A stretch of 64,000 nucleotides of DNA from Petrolisthes cinctipes. Taxonomy: Eukaryota > Arthropoda > Malacostraca > Decapoda > Porcellanidae. Shown one piece after another: positions 11,301 to 23,300 of the stretch (positions within the stretch are counted from its first letter, which is position 1; each line of letters starts with the position of its first letter). A program made the translations under genes and the position numbers. The notes beneath the pieces were generated by a model. That model was not told the origin of the DNA, did no database searches, and saw nothing but the letters and a program-made list of their open reading frames with translations. The stretch spans positions 255,501 through 319,500 of the forward strand of contig JAWQEG010000501.1 in the NCBI GenBank assembly GCA_033782935.1. Direction: 5' to 3'.

Positions 11301-14300
11301 TGTGCAGCATCACGGTGTGCTCCTGTCGGTGGTGGGCGTGCTCCAGAGCCAGTTGGATGGCCACCAGCTCTGTCTGTAGGGTGGAGCAGTGATTAGAGGT
11401 CCTCTCGCACAACTCAGTCCCTCTGGTGATGGCAGCAGCACCCGTTCTCCCGCTGTCAGGATCGACTGAGCCGTCGGTGTAGTACACCGCACTGTCTGGT
11501 TCAGTGGCTTGTGCAATGGCCATGAGGGCATGCTGCTGTATCTCTTTTGTGATGCACTGCGACTTGCTAGCGGGCAGCTGCGTGGCGGAGAAAACTGCCG
11601 CGGGGGGCTCCCACGGGGGCGGGGCATGATAGGTGGGGGCAGGGAGGTCCGCCTGCAGCCAGTCCTTTGTGTGGGCCAGGGTGGCTTGAAGCAGTCAAGG
11701 GTTGCGGCGTAGAGTGTCGACGCCCTGGGTGGCCGTCAGCCGCAGTCTCCTCTGTGTCACACCCTCCGCGTCGCGCTGCAGCACCCTCGATATGCGGCAG
11801 GCTGTGATGTGCTGTACCCTGGTGGTGAGGGGTACCAGGCTGGTCTCACTCTGCATGACGCATGCACTGGTCCACCTCGGAGCTCCCAGCATGGTCCTCA
11901 TGGTGGTGTTCTGCACTACCTCGAGGCGCTCCTGCTGGTTTGGGGAGAGTGCTAGGAGGACGAGGGCGCTGTAGTCCACCAGGGAGCGTACCGCCTGCAC
12001 GTAGTACAGGCATAAAACGGAGAAGGTGGCGCCCGCAGTGGGTCGCGTCATGGCCCGCATCATGTTCAGCCTGGCCTGCGTCCTCTCCCTCAGGTAGGCG
12101 GCGTGGGCTGTGAAGGACAGCCGCTTGTCGACCCACACACCGAGATACTGATAGGAGTTGGTCCAGGCCAGATCGATTCCCTGGACGCGGAGCTGCCATG
12201 CTGGGTCCGCCACCTTTAACATCATGGCCCGGGTCTTCTCTGCTGATATCTTGAGCCCCAGGTCTTGGCACTTCTCGCTGATGAGGTCAAGCGCTTGCTG
12301 TGTTTTCCTGAGCTTGTTGCCCCTTCTGGTGACCATGAGGGCGAGGTCGTCTGCGTAACTCAGCAAGACGGTGCTGGTATGGAAAGGCAGGGCTACCAGT
12401 TGCTCCATCAGCAGGTTGAAAAGTAGGGGGCTGAGAATGCTGCCCTGGGGTGTCCCATTTTCCATCTCTTGGAAGCTCGACTTGTGACCCTGGAATCTGA
12501 CTCTGCCACGGCGGTGCTGCAGGAAGTCGCGAAGCCACGCCAGCATCCTTCCTAGCACCCCTTTCTTCACAAGTGCGTCGAGGATGGCGTGGGGGCTGGC
12601 CAGTTCGAATGCCTTCTCCAGGTCGATGAAGACAGCAACGGTGGGGCGGTGGTTGATATGAGTCATCAGGGCGAGGATACTGTCTGCTGTGCTCACTCCG
12701 CGGTTGTAGCCAAATATGTGTGGGTGAGAGGGCCCTATGTACCACTGTAGCCGAGCTAGCACCATTTTCTCGGCTGTTTTGGCTAAGCAGCTGAGGAGAG
12801 AGATGGGCCTAAGCTTGGAGGGCTCTCTCGGCTTGGGGATCGGTTGGATATCGGCTTCCTTCCAAGCGGGCGGCAGGCGTCCCACTGTACCAGTTCTGAA
12901 GGCTTGAACTCTGGGCAGAAACTGGTAACTTACTTGTGTGTAATTCTTGGAGTTGTAGTTGTAGTAGTTGTTGTTGTTGTATTAGGTAGCGAGCTCGGCG
13001 TTGTGGTGTTCTTAGGTAATTGACTTCACAAGTTTCTTAAGGCTGAATTTATTACTATGTGCCTATATCTACACAGGGAATTATAATGATGTGCCTTGTC
13101 TTATTTGTATGGTCTCTCTTTGTGGAGACAAGTGTATAGCCCTGGGAGTCAGTGTTAAGTATCCTACCTATTAGTTAAACTTCACTGCTTAAATACATTC
13201 TCTACTGGAGTTGACAGCTGTGTCTGGATACAATATTACCAACTTGGATGGTTATGATTTACTGTGGGTTACCTTTGGCCATGTGGTAGGATGAATCACG
13301 TGGGACTATGGTCACGAGGTTTTGAGTCATGCCTCATGTAGCTGAAAGGACCCTTGCTCCTATCTCCAGGTACCTATACTGACAAATAGTCTGTGATACC
13401 TGGTTATCTTAATGTTTATCTTCTTGTTTATTTATTTAATGCCGGTTCTGGGCAGGTAGTCTGGTTACTGACCCTCGCTAATCTTACCTTCTACCTGCCT
13501 TGCCTCGTGGTCCGGTACACCACTGTCCATGAGGCGTTGAGCGTAGCTAACAGCGCGGCATCCCCAGCCGGCCCTGATAACCTGCATGGAGTATGGCACA
13601 CCGTCTGCACCCGTTGCTGTGTCGCGGCCTCGCCTCTTTGCCTGTTGCAACTCTTGAAGGGAGAAAGGCCGGTCAGTCATGTCAGCTACCTCCATCGCCT
13701 CCCTGACAGCCTCGTCGCGGTGTGGCTGGAGCTGCTGTTGGGTGCGTCGTGTGTGGAGAGGAAGCTGGTCGCTGGAACCCCGCGAGGTGAAGATAGTGGC
13801 GAGCCTCTCTGCCTCCTGCTGTGGGTGCGGGTGTGCGGCCGGGCGGGGTGGGGCAGCGCCAGAGGCCGTCCTCACACTTCTCCACATCTGACCTAGGGAC
13901 GTGTGCTGGCTAAAAGTGGCGCACCACTCCAGCCACTTGTCCTCTTTGGCCCTCAGGGACACCTGCCGTGCACGGGCCACTACTTCCTGCAGGAGTCTCA
14001 GGTTGTTGGGATTGGGACGTTTCTTGTAGAGTTTCCAGTGCAGGTTGACTCGGTGGTTGTACTCGCGCACCTCATCATTATAGTACCACCAGTCTGTCCG
14101 GTGGCGGCGACTTGGGGCACACATGGGTATGGCTGTGGTGGCTGCTGTCTGGATGGCCGCCGTCAGGTCTCTCTCCTGCTGGTGTAGGTCGTCCGGTGGC
14201 TGATAATCGGCCCACCACTCATCGAGGGAGGTCTGAAACCTGCTCCAATCTGCCCTCCTTATGTTCCAGCGAGGGGGGGCCACTGGGAGGGAAGTGAGGG

Positions 14301-17300
14301 TGGCGAAGTGGTTGCTGGTGAGGGTGGGGTGCACCTGCCAGATGGCGTCGGCAGCCAGGTCACTAGACACCAGGGTGAGGTCAAGCCTCCCCCCTCGAGT
14401 GTGGGTGGCCTCCCCAGTGTTGAGAAGGCGGATGTGAGGGATATCCTCGAGCAGCACAGCCAGGTGGCGGCCCGTCTCATTGGTTGGGGATGGCGACTGC
14501 AGCATGGGGTGGTGGGCATTGAGGTCTCCCGCCACCAGGACACTGGAGTGGGAGGCAAGGCTGAGCAGCTCTCCAGCCTCCAGCTGGTGTCGCTGGCTCC
14601 TGTATATGTTGTACACCAGGAGCAGGAGGCCTCCCACCTGCAGCTCTAGCGCCAGCACCTCCACCCCGTCCCCGCAGTGGACTGGGGCTGCTACTCTGCA
14701 GTGGGGGATGGTGCTCCTCACTAGTGCTGCACATCCGCGGGTGCCCTCCAAGGTAGGGAGTATGTGGAGTGTGTAGCCCGCCACCCTCCATTCAAAGTCG
14801 GCGGGCGTTAATGTTTCCTGGAGGAGCACAATGTCGAGGTGCTCCTCGAAGACAGCCTGCAGTACCTGGTGCCTCTTGGGTCGCAGGCCCTGCACATTCC
14901 ACTGCAGGACTTTGAGCCTGGGGGGTCCTGCAGTCTGATCCCCATGGGAGGCATCTTCAGCGCATCGCCTCTCCATGATGATGTTGGTGGTCTGCTGGTT
15001 GGAGGGGGGAGCATATGCATGTATCCTCCGAGGTGGTTGGTGGTGACAGTTGTATGTTCTGGGCGACTGAGTAGTCCTATTTACAATGCATGTAAAAAGT
15101 TCATCTTCCAGAGTATATATAGTAACAATTAAATATAACAATAAATATATATATATGTTGCATATCAATAGAAACAGTATTTGATTTTACATTTGATGGT
15201 AAGAATGAATAATGAGTTGCCATGCTCAGTCGCAGCTGAGCGGGCATGCAAGTTGCAAAATAAGTGATAGGTCAAGGTAGGTCAGGTCAAGTACCTGTGA
15301 GAGAATGGATTTCTACCTGGTACATTCTAAGGGTTACAATTTTAAAACAGGTGTATACCCTGATAGGGGTTACTAATACAAATATGTGTATGCACACTAC
15401 AAGACAGAGGGCGGCCTCAATTTGGGGGCCAATCGACGTCACCAGCCCGACCCGATATACGCGATGAACAGACCTGCGTATTCTAGATCTTGCTCATTAT
15501 AACCTCTGCCCACCCAAACAAAACCTTCGAGTACCTCTATCTTTCTCTTAAATTAAGCTTTGTTCCGTTCACTTATTATATCTCCTATTATGCAATTTCT
15601 ACTCCTCCTACTACTACTACTACTACAATAATAATAATTATAATGCAGCCTATATTTCCAGTATCCCTAACCGATGCAAACATCTCTATAATCGCCTGCT
15701 GGCTTTCCAACGATCCCTGTTTGTGGGGCTCAATTTCTTCTTTGTATTGCTATGTATTTATGGTGAGTGTTGAGATGGTAAACATAATATTAACCCTTGT
15801 ACATTTGGACACATGAATGGGTGGTACAGCCCAAGTGAAAGATGGTCAATTTCTGCCAATATCAAGTTCCTTAGTGCCAAATAGGAGACATCAGGGGCAG
15901 AAGTCAGTATTGAGGATGGCAATAAAAAGCAAGTACCTGATAATAGACACTGGTTAGGTTAGGTTAGGTTAGGTTGGTAATTAGGAGGGGCAGAAGTCAG
16001 TATTGAGGATGGTAATAAAAACCAAGTATCTGATAATAGACACTGGTTACTCAAATGGGACAAGTATCTTTCACCTGGGCTGTACCACCAATTCATGTGT
16101 CCAACTGTACTTACGTCTGGTGACAATCTTTGTGTTACAGTTTAACCACCACTCAACTATAACACTAGAGTATTATATTATTCGTTGAAAATATGTTAAT
16201 TCACTACGTAGCCTATGGCCAGGGAATTGAGGAATTAAAACAAAAATTTTAAAGACTGATCAACCTAATCTGAGAATGTTAATAAAATATGATTAATTGT
16301 TTTGTTATGCCTCTTATTCAGTTTGGAATGACCGGAGAGTGATATTGCTACAAAACTACAACTTACTTCGCTTATTAGAATCCACCAACAATTATCATCA
16401 TAATGCAGACCTACTCAACGTGTCCACGACTACATTCAATAGTACACCTACACTGGAAAGAAAAGTAAGATTTCCTCTCACTCTCTTTATATAAACAAAG
16501 GCCTCTAAACTTTCACCATTTGTTACTATAGACTGGGTCAGTTTTTGCCAGGTTTTGCCTATACAACATTTCTATTTCCTCTCTCCATCTTCTATCAGGT
16601 CTTTTGTTTCACATGTGCTCTTTTGGAGTCCAGTCTGTGAAACTCTTACTCCATCTTGTATCTCTCATTCGTGTTATTTGTCCTGCCCACCTCCAGTTCT
16701 GTTTCTTAATGTTGATCTCTTCCTATTGATTACAGGAAGATTGATCTTTCCATTGGTCTTGGAGGACTGTTTAAATTGTTTCCTGTTGATTTACCAGTTT
16801 CAAGGTCTCACATACATATATAAATGTACACACACACAACATTATCTTTATTACTATGTGTGAGTGTGAATTTTCAGTACACCAACGAACAACTCAGACT
16901 GTTCCTTAATAAAGGTATTGGACAGGAATATGGCCTCACAGTCTACAAACCAAATGGAATATTCTATACCAGTCTGTCTCAATCTACTGTTTCTCCTTCA
17001 TACATGATTTCCGTCTTTTCAAGTGCAACATGTGTATTCAACTTTCTCGGACAAATTGGCCCTATAAACTTTATGTTAAATATACTTTGCGCAGTGGCAG
17101 TATCGTAACCAATGAGGTTAAGATGTACGGCCATTGCTCAGTTCTTACCATAAAAAAATTGGGAAGTTTTTAAAAGCAGCACGGTGACCTAGCCCTCCCC
17201 AGGAAGGGTAGGTAAGTCTCACCCCCGCCTCCACGTTGTAACCTTGGGGAACACCTCCCTGTTTTTAACTTTCTTTTATAGAGGCTGGAGGTAAAGCCAA

Positions 17301-20300
17301 AGGGGGAGGCGGTGTGGGGGCACAGTAAGTTCCTCCACATATAAGTTTTAATTTCCTTTTAATATATAGTTTAGTTACGAAATTATTTTTAAAATTGTTT
17401 ATTGTGTAATTTTTTTATTATTTGATACTTTTAAAGCTTGGCAATTTTGATGGCCCGTGTCCCTCCGGGAATGAGCGCTTTGCCAGCCATCAGTGGCCCT
17501 CCAATGTGGGGATGGATAGTGACGGGAGGGGTCTCCAGTCTGTCCTGTGAGGGGCAGGAAAGGGGAAGAATGCTTGAGAATAGTAGCAATCAATGTGAAT
17601 GGAATGGTGAATGAGGTGAAAAGGAGAAAGATAGTGGAGTGGTTTAGAAGAAGTAAAATAGATGTGTGTGGGATAACTGAAACTCATATGAAAGGATGGG
17701 GGGTGGAAGAGTGTAGGGATGGAGGGAAGAGTGTGTTGTGGGAAGGAATGGAAGGAGGAGTGATATGGACTGGTATGGATGAAAAGAGTAAAGGGAGAAG
17801 AAGGGAAGAGTGTGCATTGTTGGTGACAAGGAGGGTGTGGAAGGGAATGGATGAACATGGAAGGAAGGGAACAAGGGTAGTATGGATGACGAGTAAGATT
17901 GGGATAGTGAAGTATGCTCCAGTAAACGGGCAGACCAAGGTGGCAAAAAGGAAAAGGAAAGAGTTTGGGGATGACTTGAATGACTGTTTTGGAAGTTTTG
18001 AGAGAGGGAGGAGGATAGTGCTAGTGGGGGATATGATTAGGAAGGTAGGGAATGAGAGAATAGGGAATGTAGAATGGCAAGTGTGGTGTGAATAGAATAA
18101 ATGAAAATGGGGGGGGAGGGTTCCTCGCCAACACCTGCCACGAGCACAGGCTAATCCACAGGTACACGTGGAAGAGGAGTGATGAAAGCAAGGATGATAG
18201 ACTATAGTCTATTATCCTTGGATGAAAGGGAGAGCAGATGAGTTTGATTGATTACATAGCTGTGGATGAAAGGTTAAGGAAAGATGTGATGGATGCTAGA
18301 GTGGTGAGAGGAATGTTTCAGTGCTCTGATCACTATGCCTGGTGGCAGGGAGAGGTGCCAGAGGATTGTTTGAGAGCCATAATTGTACCTTTGTATAAGG
18401 GGAAGGGGAGTAAGGATGAGTGTGGTAGCTATAGGGGAATAAGCCTTCTTAGTGTACCGGGGAAGGTTTACGGGAAGGTTCTTACTGAGAGACTGATTGA
18501 AGTAACAGGGAATAAAGTTAGTGAGGAGCAGGGAGGGTTCAGAAAGGGTAGAGGATTTGTGGACCAGATATTTGCAATAAAATCAATAGTGGAGAAATAT
18601 ATTGGGAAGGGTAGAAAGTTGTATGCTGCCTTCATGGACTTGGAGAAGGCATACGATAGGGTTGATAAGAAAGCTATGTCAGAGGTGTTGAGAATTTATG
18701 TTGTTGGGGGGTCTTTGCTGAAAGGCATCGAGGCCTTTTATGCAGAGGCAACAGCATGTGTGCGGGTAGAGGGTGATCTAAGTGAGAGTTTTAATATTAG
18801 TGTAGGGCTGAGACAGGGATGTGTTATGTCACCTTGGCTGTTCAATATATATATGGATGGTTGTATGAGAGAGATGAAAGCCAAAGTGAATGGTCTGGGG
18901 TGAAGTTGGGGCTGAATGAAGCAAATTGGTCCTTGGTGGCAAGTTTATTTGCGGATGACACTGTGTTGATGGCTGAGAGTGAAAGGGAGTTACAGAGAGT
19001 GGTGGACGAGTTTCAGTCCGTGTGTAAACGAAGGAAACTGAAGGTGAATGTTGGTAAAAGTAAAGTGATGGTATTTGAGAGAGCAGAAACTGAAGTGATT
19101 GACTTTGCTACACCTTACAGAGTGGGAGTACCAACTGGGACTAAGTGTGAGATAACTCTGAGGGGTGAGAGGATAGAGGAAGTGAAGGAGTTTAAGTACC
19201 TGGGTACAGTTCTGTGTAAACATGGAAGTATGGAAGGAAGGAGAAATTAGGGAGAGAGCAGTGAGGGATAGACAGGTCATAGGATCACTGGGGAGGATTA
19301 TGAAGGGTAGAAGTGTGAGTATGGAAGTGAAAAGGGGACTAAGAAATAGTATAATCCTACCAACACTGACATATGCATCAGAGACATGGACATGGAGTAG
19401 GGCTCATCAGTCTAGAATAGGTGCTGTGGAAATGAGTTACTTGAGAGGAGCATGTGGACTTACTAGGTGGGATGGAGAAAGTAATGAGAGTGTGTACGAG
19501 AGATGTGGTATGAGTGAGAAGGCAATTGGTATTGAGTGTGGAGTGGTTGAGAGAGTGAAGCGTAATACACTGAGATGGTTTGGACATGTGGAGAGAATGC
19601 AAGGTGAGGAGTTTGTAAAGAAGCTGTATGGAAGTGAAGTTGTGGGACCTGGTGTGAGAGGCAGACCACCGGTTAGATGGCAGAACAGAGTGTAAGAGTA
19701 TGTAAAGGAGAGAAACGTGAGGGGCAGAGTAGGGCTGGACCAAGTAAGGAGGGAATGTTGGAACAGGGAGAACTGGAGACACTTCTGCCGAGGCCACCCC
19801 CTTGGGGGGAGTTCCCAGAATGAATGAGGCGTCAGAGCTATAGATAGATAGATAGATACTTTTTCTTCTTCTCCTGTGAGTGGCAATGTCCTTATTAATA
19901 ATATAAATTAGTTCTTCCTCCTACTCATAGGAGGACAAAAATTATTTTGGCCGAATGTCCTATACTAAGTATTGGGTAATTTATTTGCCCATAATATTAT
20001 GTTAAAGGGGCAACATATTGTCAATAAATTAGATGTTTCAGGTTCGATTACCCACATTCCGCCAGGCATCAGATTACCTTTGAATAGCCTATAATAGTTG
20101 GCCTGTTTCGTGACACCGTTTAGACACCTTAGCATAAACTCCCGACTGTATCTTACCTAAACATAATGTATGTTAACAATCAACAGGATAATGTGAAGGT
20201 GAAGTTTCTGCCGCCTACAATAATACCTCCAACCTCATGGGTCAAGTACTCCAAAGAGTGGCATGGATTAAGGCTTCCTGTAATAACGTGCAGACCTGAG

Positions 20301-23300
20301 GGCCGGCTGGGTAACCTCATGGGCGAGTATGCTACTATGTACTCTCTAAAACGTCATTACAATGTCACCGTTGTCATGAACAAGGAATTTAAGAAAAAGA
20401 TAAAACAGATCTTTCTAAACACTTCTCTACCAGATATACCAGCATCAGCAGGTTAGTTACTATTGTAAAGTAAGTATTATATAGTGTTTTAAGTATATTC
20501 TTTCAGATTGGAGGGCTACTAATTCCTCAACAAACTTTGCTACAAAATATATCCCCTATTCGTATTCTGAAGTTGTCTGTATCCTTGGATAGTTTTCGAG
20601 GCATCAGTGAGACTATGGATGTTTGGGAAGGAGGTAGTAGCTGGTAGCCCTGCAGGAGGGGCAACTCTCACCTTCTTAAAGGAGGCTGGTATCATCCGGA
20701 AATATTGTTTTCAGAATGAATTTTACATCAATTTTTTTTAAGTAACTTTTTTACTGTATGGATTTTTATAGAAAATATTAAATTCGGCAATATATGACCT
20801 CAATTCTTACATAGTTTGGAGGAATCAGTAGCTCTCCAATTCACCCAAATCAATTAAGTGACATGATCAACATTTTAACTTTTTCAGTCTCATTCGTTTG
20901 CTTTAAAATACAGCCAAATGCACACGCAAGAAAGCAACGTTTTAATAAATAATCTCTCTCTCTCTCTGGCAGGACATTTAAAATTTACAGACTGGACACC
21001 AGTTAAAAATATTGGGAGTCGGGTCAACTACGCCCCAATAGAACTGGCAGCAGCAGGCCTCTTGGGAGCCAAGAACTTCATCATGACAGGTGAGTTTACT
21101 TTTACTATGTAACTTAAAGGAAGTAGACCGACGTTCTTTGAAAGGATTCCTTCATATTATGGTGGTATCAGACTACCATCATTTCCTCCAACCCTGGTAA
21201 AAACTAATTAAGGATTCCTCCAGCTTTAGATCAAACTAAAGATTCCTCTGTCGCCTAACATTTGTATGATGCTCACAAACCATGCAGGGACGAATCTAGT
21301 TTGACCAAAGGACGTAGAATGGAGGCTGAAAACCAATTAAGGGGAGATTTTCTTATTGGGAAATTGGAAGGCTACTGATTCCTCCAATCTATGCCACCAA
21401 ACTGATCCACTAATAGTACCATTGAAGGCGTCTGTTTCATGGCATAGTTTGGCGTAATCACAGACCATCTAATTCACCAACAAAGGAATAACTCATGTGA
21501 CAGACTGTACTCCTGCCTACACTACTTCATTCCAACTAGAACTACATCAACAATGGATACATTATAATTGCTTTATCATAAATTTGTCAATCTATTATAG
21601 TGTAGTGGGTGAATGAAAATATTCATTAACTTGCGATGTGTGTGCATGTGTGAGTAGCAGTTGACCTGGGCCACGGTAAAGGGCTTGATGAAGCCTATGT
21701 CCAGTGTTGGAACATTAAAAAAAAAAAAAACATGAGGGACAAAGGTGTGGGAAGTAGTAGTGAAAAGTTGTCAATAAAGGCTCCTTCTCATATGGTGTTG
21801 TTCCTTCATAACCAAATTGATGATGCTCAGTACATTTATTGACCTCGTGTAGTCCTCAGATGGTCCTATGGTGTCTAGTGATGGTGATATAGTTAGGGTA
21901 ATGTAGAATTGGCCGGGGTATGAATATATCTAATAATTACATGTCGGGAATTGAGTTAGGGTGTCCACCTTTTGGTTACTTATGCATTATTCTTTTTTCA
22001 TTTGTTATCAAACTATAGGTTCATTATGTAAGTTAGCTTAACGTGTTTTTTTTGTTTTTTTACATTAAGTAACATTATAATTAAAGTTGAGTCATGACAT
22101 CATTTTTTCTTTGAACAATTTATGCAGATAATAACAACATTTCTACACGACATTTCAGAATCTTCATTCGAGATACAAATGTTTAACCAGTTTAAGGAAG
22201 AAGTAAGAAAAGAATTTACATTTGCTCCAACTTACACAACCAAGGTTAGTATTTATAAGTGCCAGTTATTATACATGATGATTATCAACAAGTAGCCTAC
22301 TATATATTGGAGATGGAAATCATTGGACAACCTTCAATCGAATTCTTTATGGTAGAATGTCAATTTATGCATAGTTTTTGTCATAATACACTGTGTCTTC
22401 CATCTATTATCACGTTATACAGTTGTTGTTGTTGTTAAAGACTTGAAGTTCCTCAAGAGTCCAGCTGTCTGGCTGAGCAGCCCCGAGCACCTGAGGAAGG
22501 CCATGGTTTGAACCGGGTCTTCCCACAGTGCCCTCAGAGAGTATGTTGGGTTGTTGGCGAGTATGGTTGTGTACATTGCAATCTTCCATAATGTGTCTAT
22601 CTTTTGGGCTCTATTCTGTATGGTGTGAAGGGTGTTAAGATGAGTCTCAGTAAGGTTTGAGGCCCAGGCAGGGCTTGCATAATCCATCACTGATCGGATA
22701 TATTGTTTGTACACTGTGGTTGTGGTTTCTTTGTCGTGTCCAAATGTTGTGCTGGAAAGTGAGCTGAGAGCATTAAGTCTTTGCATGCATTTGTTTTTGA
22801 TGATTGTGATATGTAAGATGGTGAAGGTGGTTGACATGAGAGAAATGTTGGATGAGGGTGTTTGCTTGTTGTTTAATTGAGGGTATAATGTCTGTTGTTG
22901 TGATGGCTGCATGTGATTGTGTAGTGTTGCTGTTGGACAGTGTGATGCTGTTTAGTGTTTTGTAGAGTTTGCTGGTGTTGGTTGTGTGGTTGAGTGTGTT
23001 GACAGACCTTTGCCTATTTAGTGTTTTCTGTTCTGTAATTTTGTTATTTATTTGTGTATTTAGTGCTTGTATTTAGTGTACTATGTGTTGTGTAAGAGGA
23101 GTTAGGGATGTGTGTTTAAGTGTGTCTCGTTGTCTGATGAGGTCTTAAATTTCTGGTGTAAATTTGGGGTTGTATTTTCTTCTGTTACCTCTAGGGAGGT
23201 ATTATTTGTCTGCGTTTTGTATAATTGTATTGAATTTTTGTACAGCTGTGTTGATGTTTGTGATGGGTGTACTGTTCAGTGTTTCAAAATGTTGTTCTGT

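Larger units (their letters stand above)
10420..15047 (-). mobile_element. LINE with endonuclease, RT and RNase H
   Basis: Bounded by a perfect 13-bp target duplication with a short poly-A tail at the low-coordinate end, so this is one clean insertion in intron 1 of the GT11 gene. It encodes EN, RT, RNase H and a C-terminal cysteine/histidine segment in one frame. The 5' end lies only about 70 bp upstream of the first Met of the EN-RT frame. No ORF1 is present, so the copy is 5'-truncated or the family lacks it. Carriage of RNase H points to the I/Jockey-R1 assemblage; the exact clade is not resolved by eye. A 537-bp insertion with its own 9-bp duplication sits between EN and RT. Confidence 0.9.
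17084..19858 (+). mobile_element. U4-headed LINE, copy 1
   Basis: Order: U4-like head, a GC-rich 5' leader with a conserved donor-like GGTAG|GTAAGT (about 17210), endonuclease, RT, and a 3' end finishing GCGTCAGAGCTATAGATAGA with an (ATAG)n tail. Internal deletions join SDHYA of the endonuclease to the RT palm (about 18350). It lies in intron 2 of the GT11 gene. RTE-like is my best clade guess from the RT motifs and microsatellite tail; not proven. A short TACTTT occurs at both edges and may be the target duplication. Confidence 0.8.

Noticed and set aside
16824..17108. 94-codon plus-strand ORF before the LINE (with [20 protein letters not shown]) as a host exon
   Set aside because: It has a possible acceptor at 16874 but no convincing donor and no recognised family, and its inclusion is not needed by the phase of the GT11 gene.
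17084..17330. A functional U4 snRNA gene
   Set aside because: Only the first ~55 nt resemble U4; the central region, Sm site and 3' stem-loops are replaced by LINE leader sequence.
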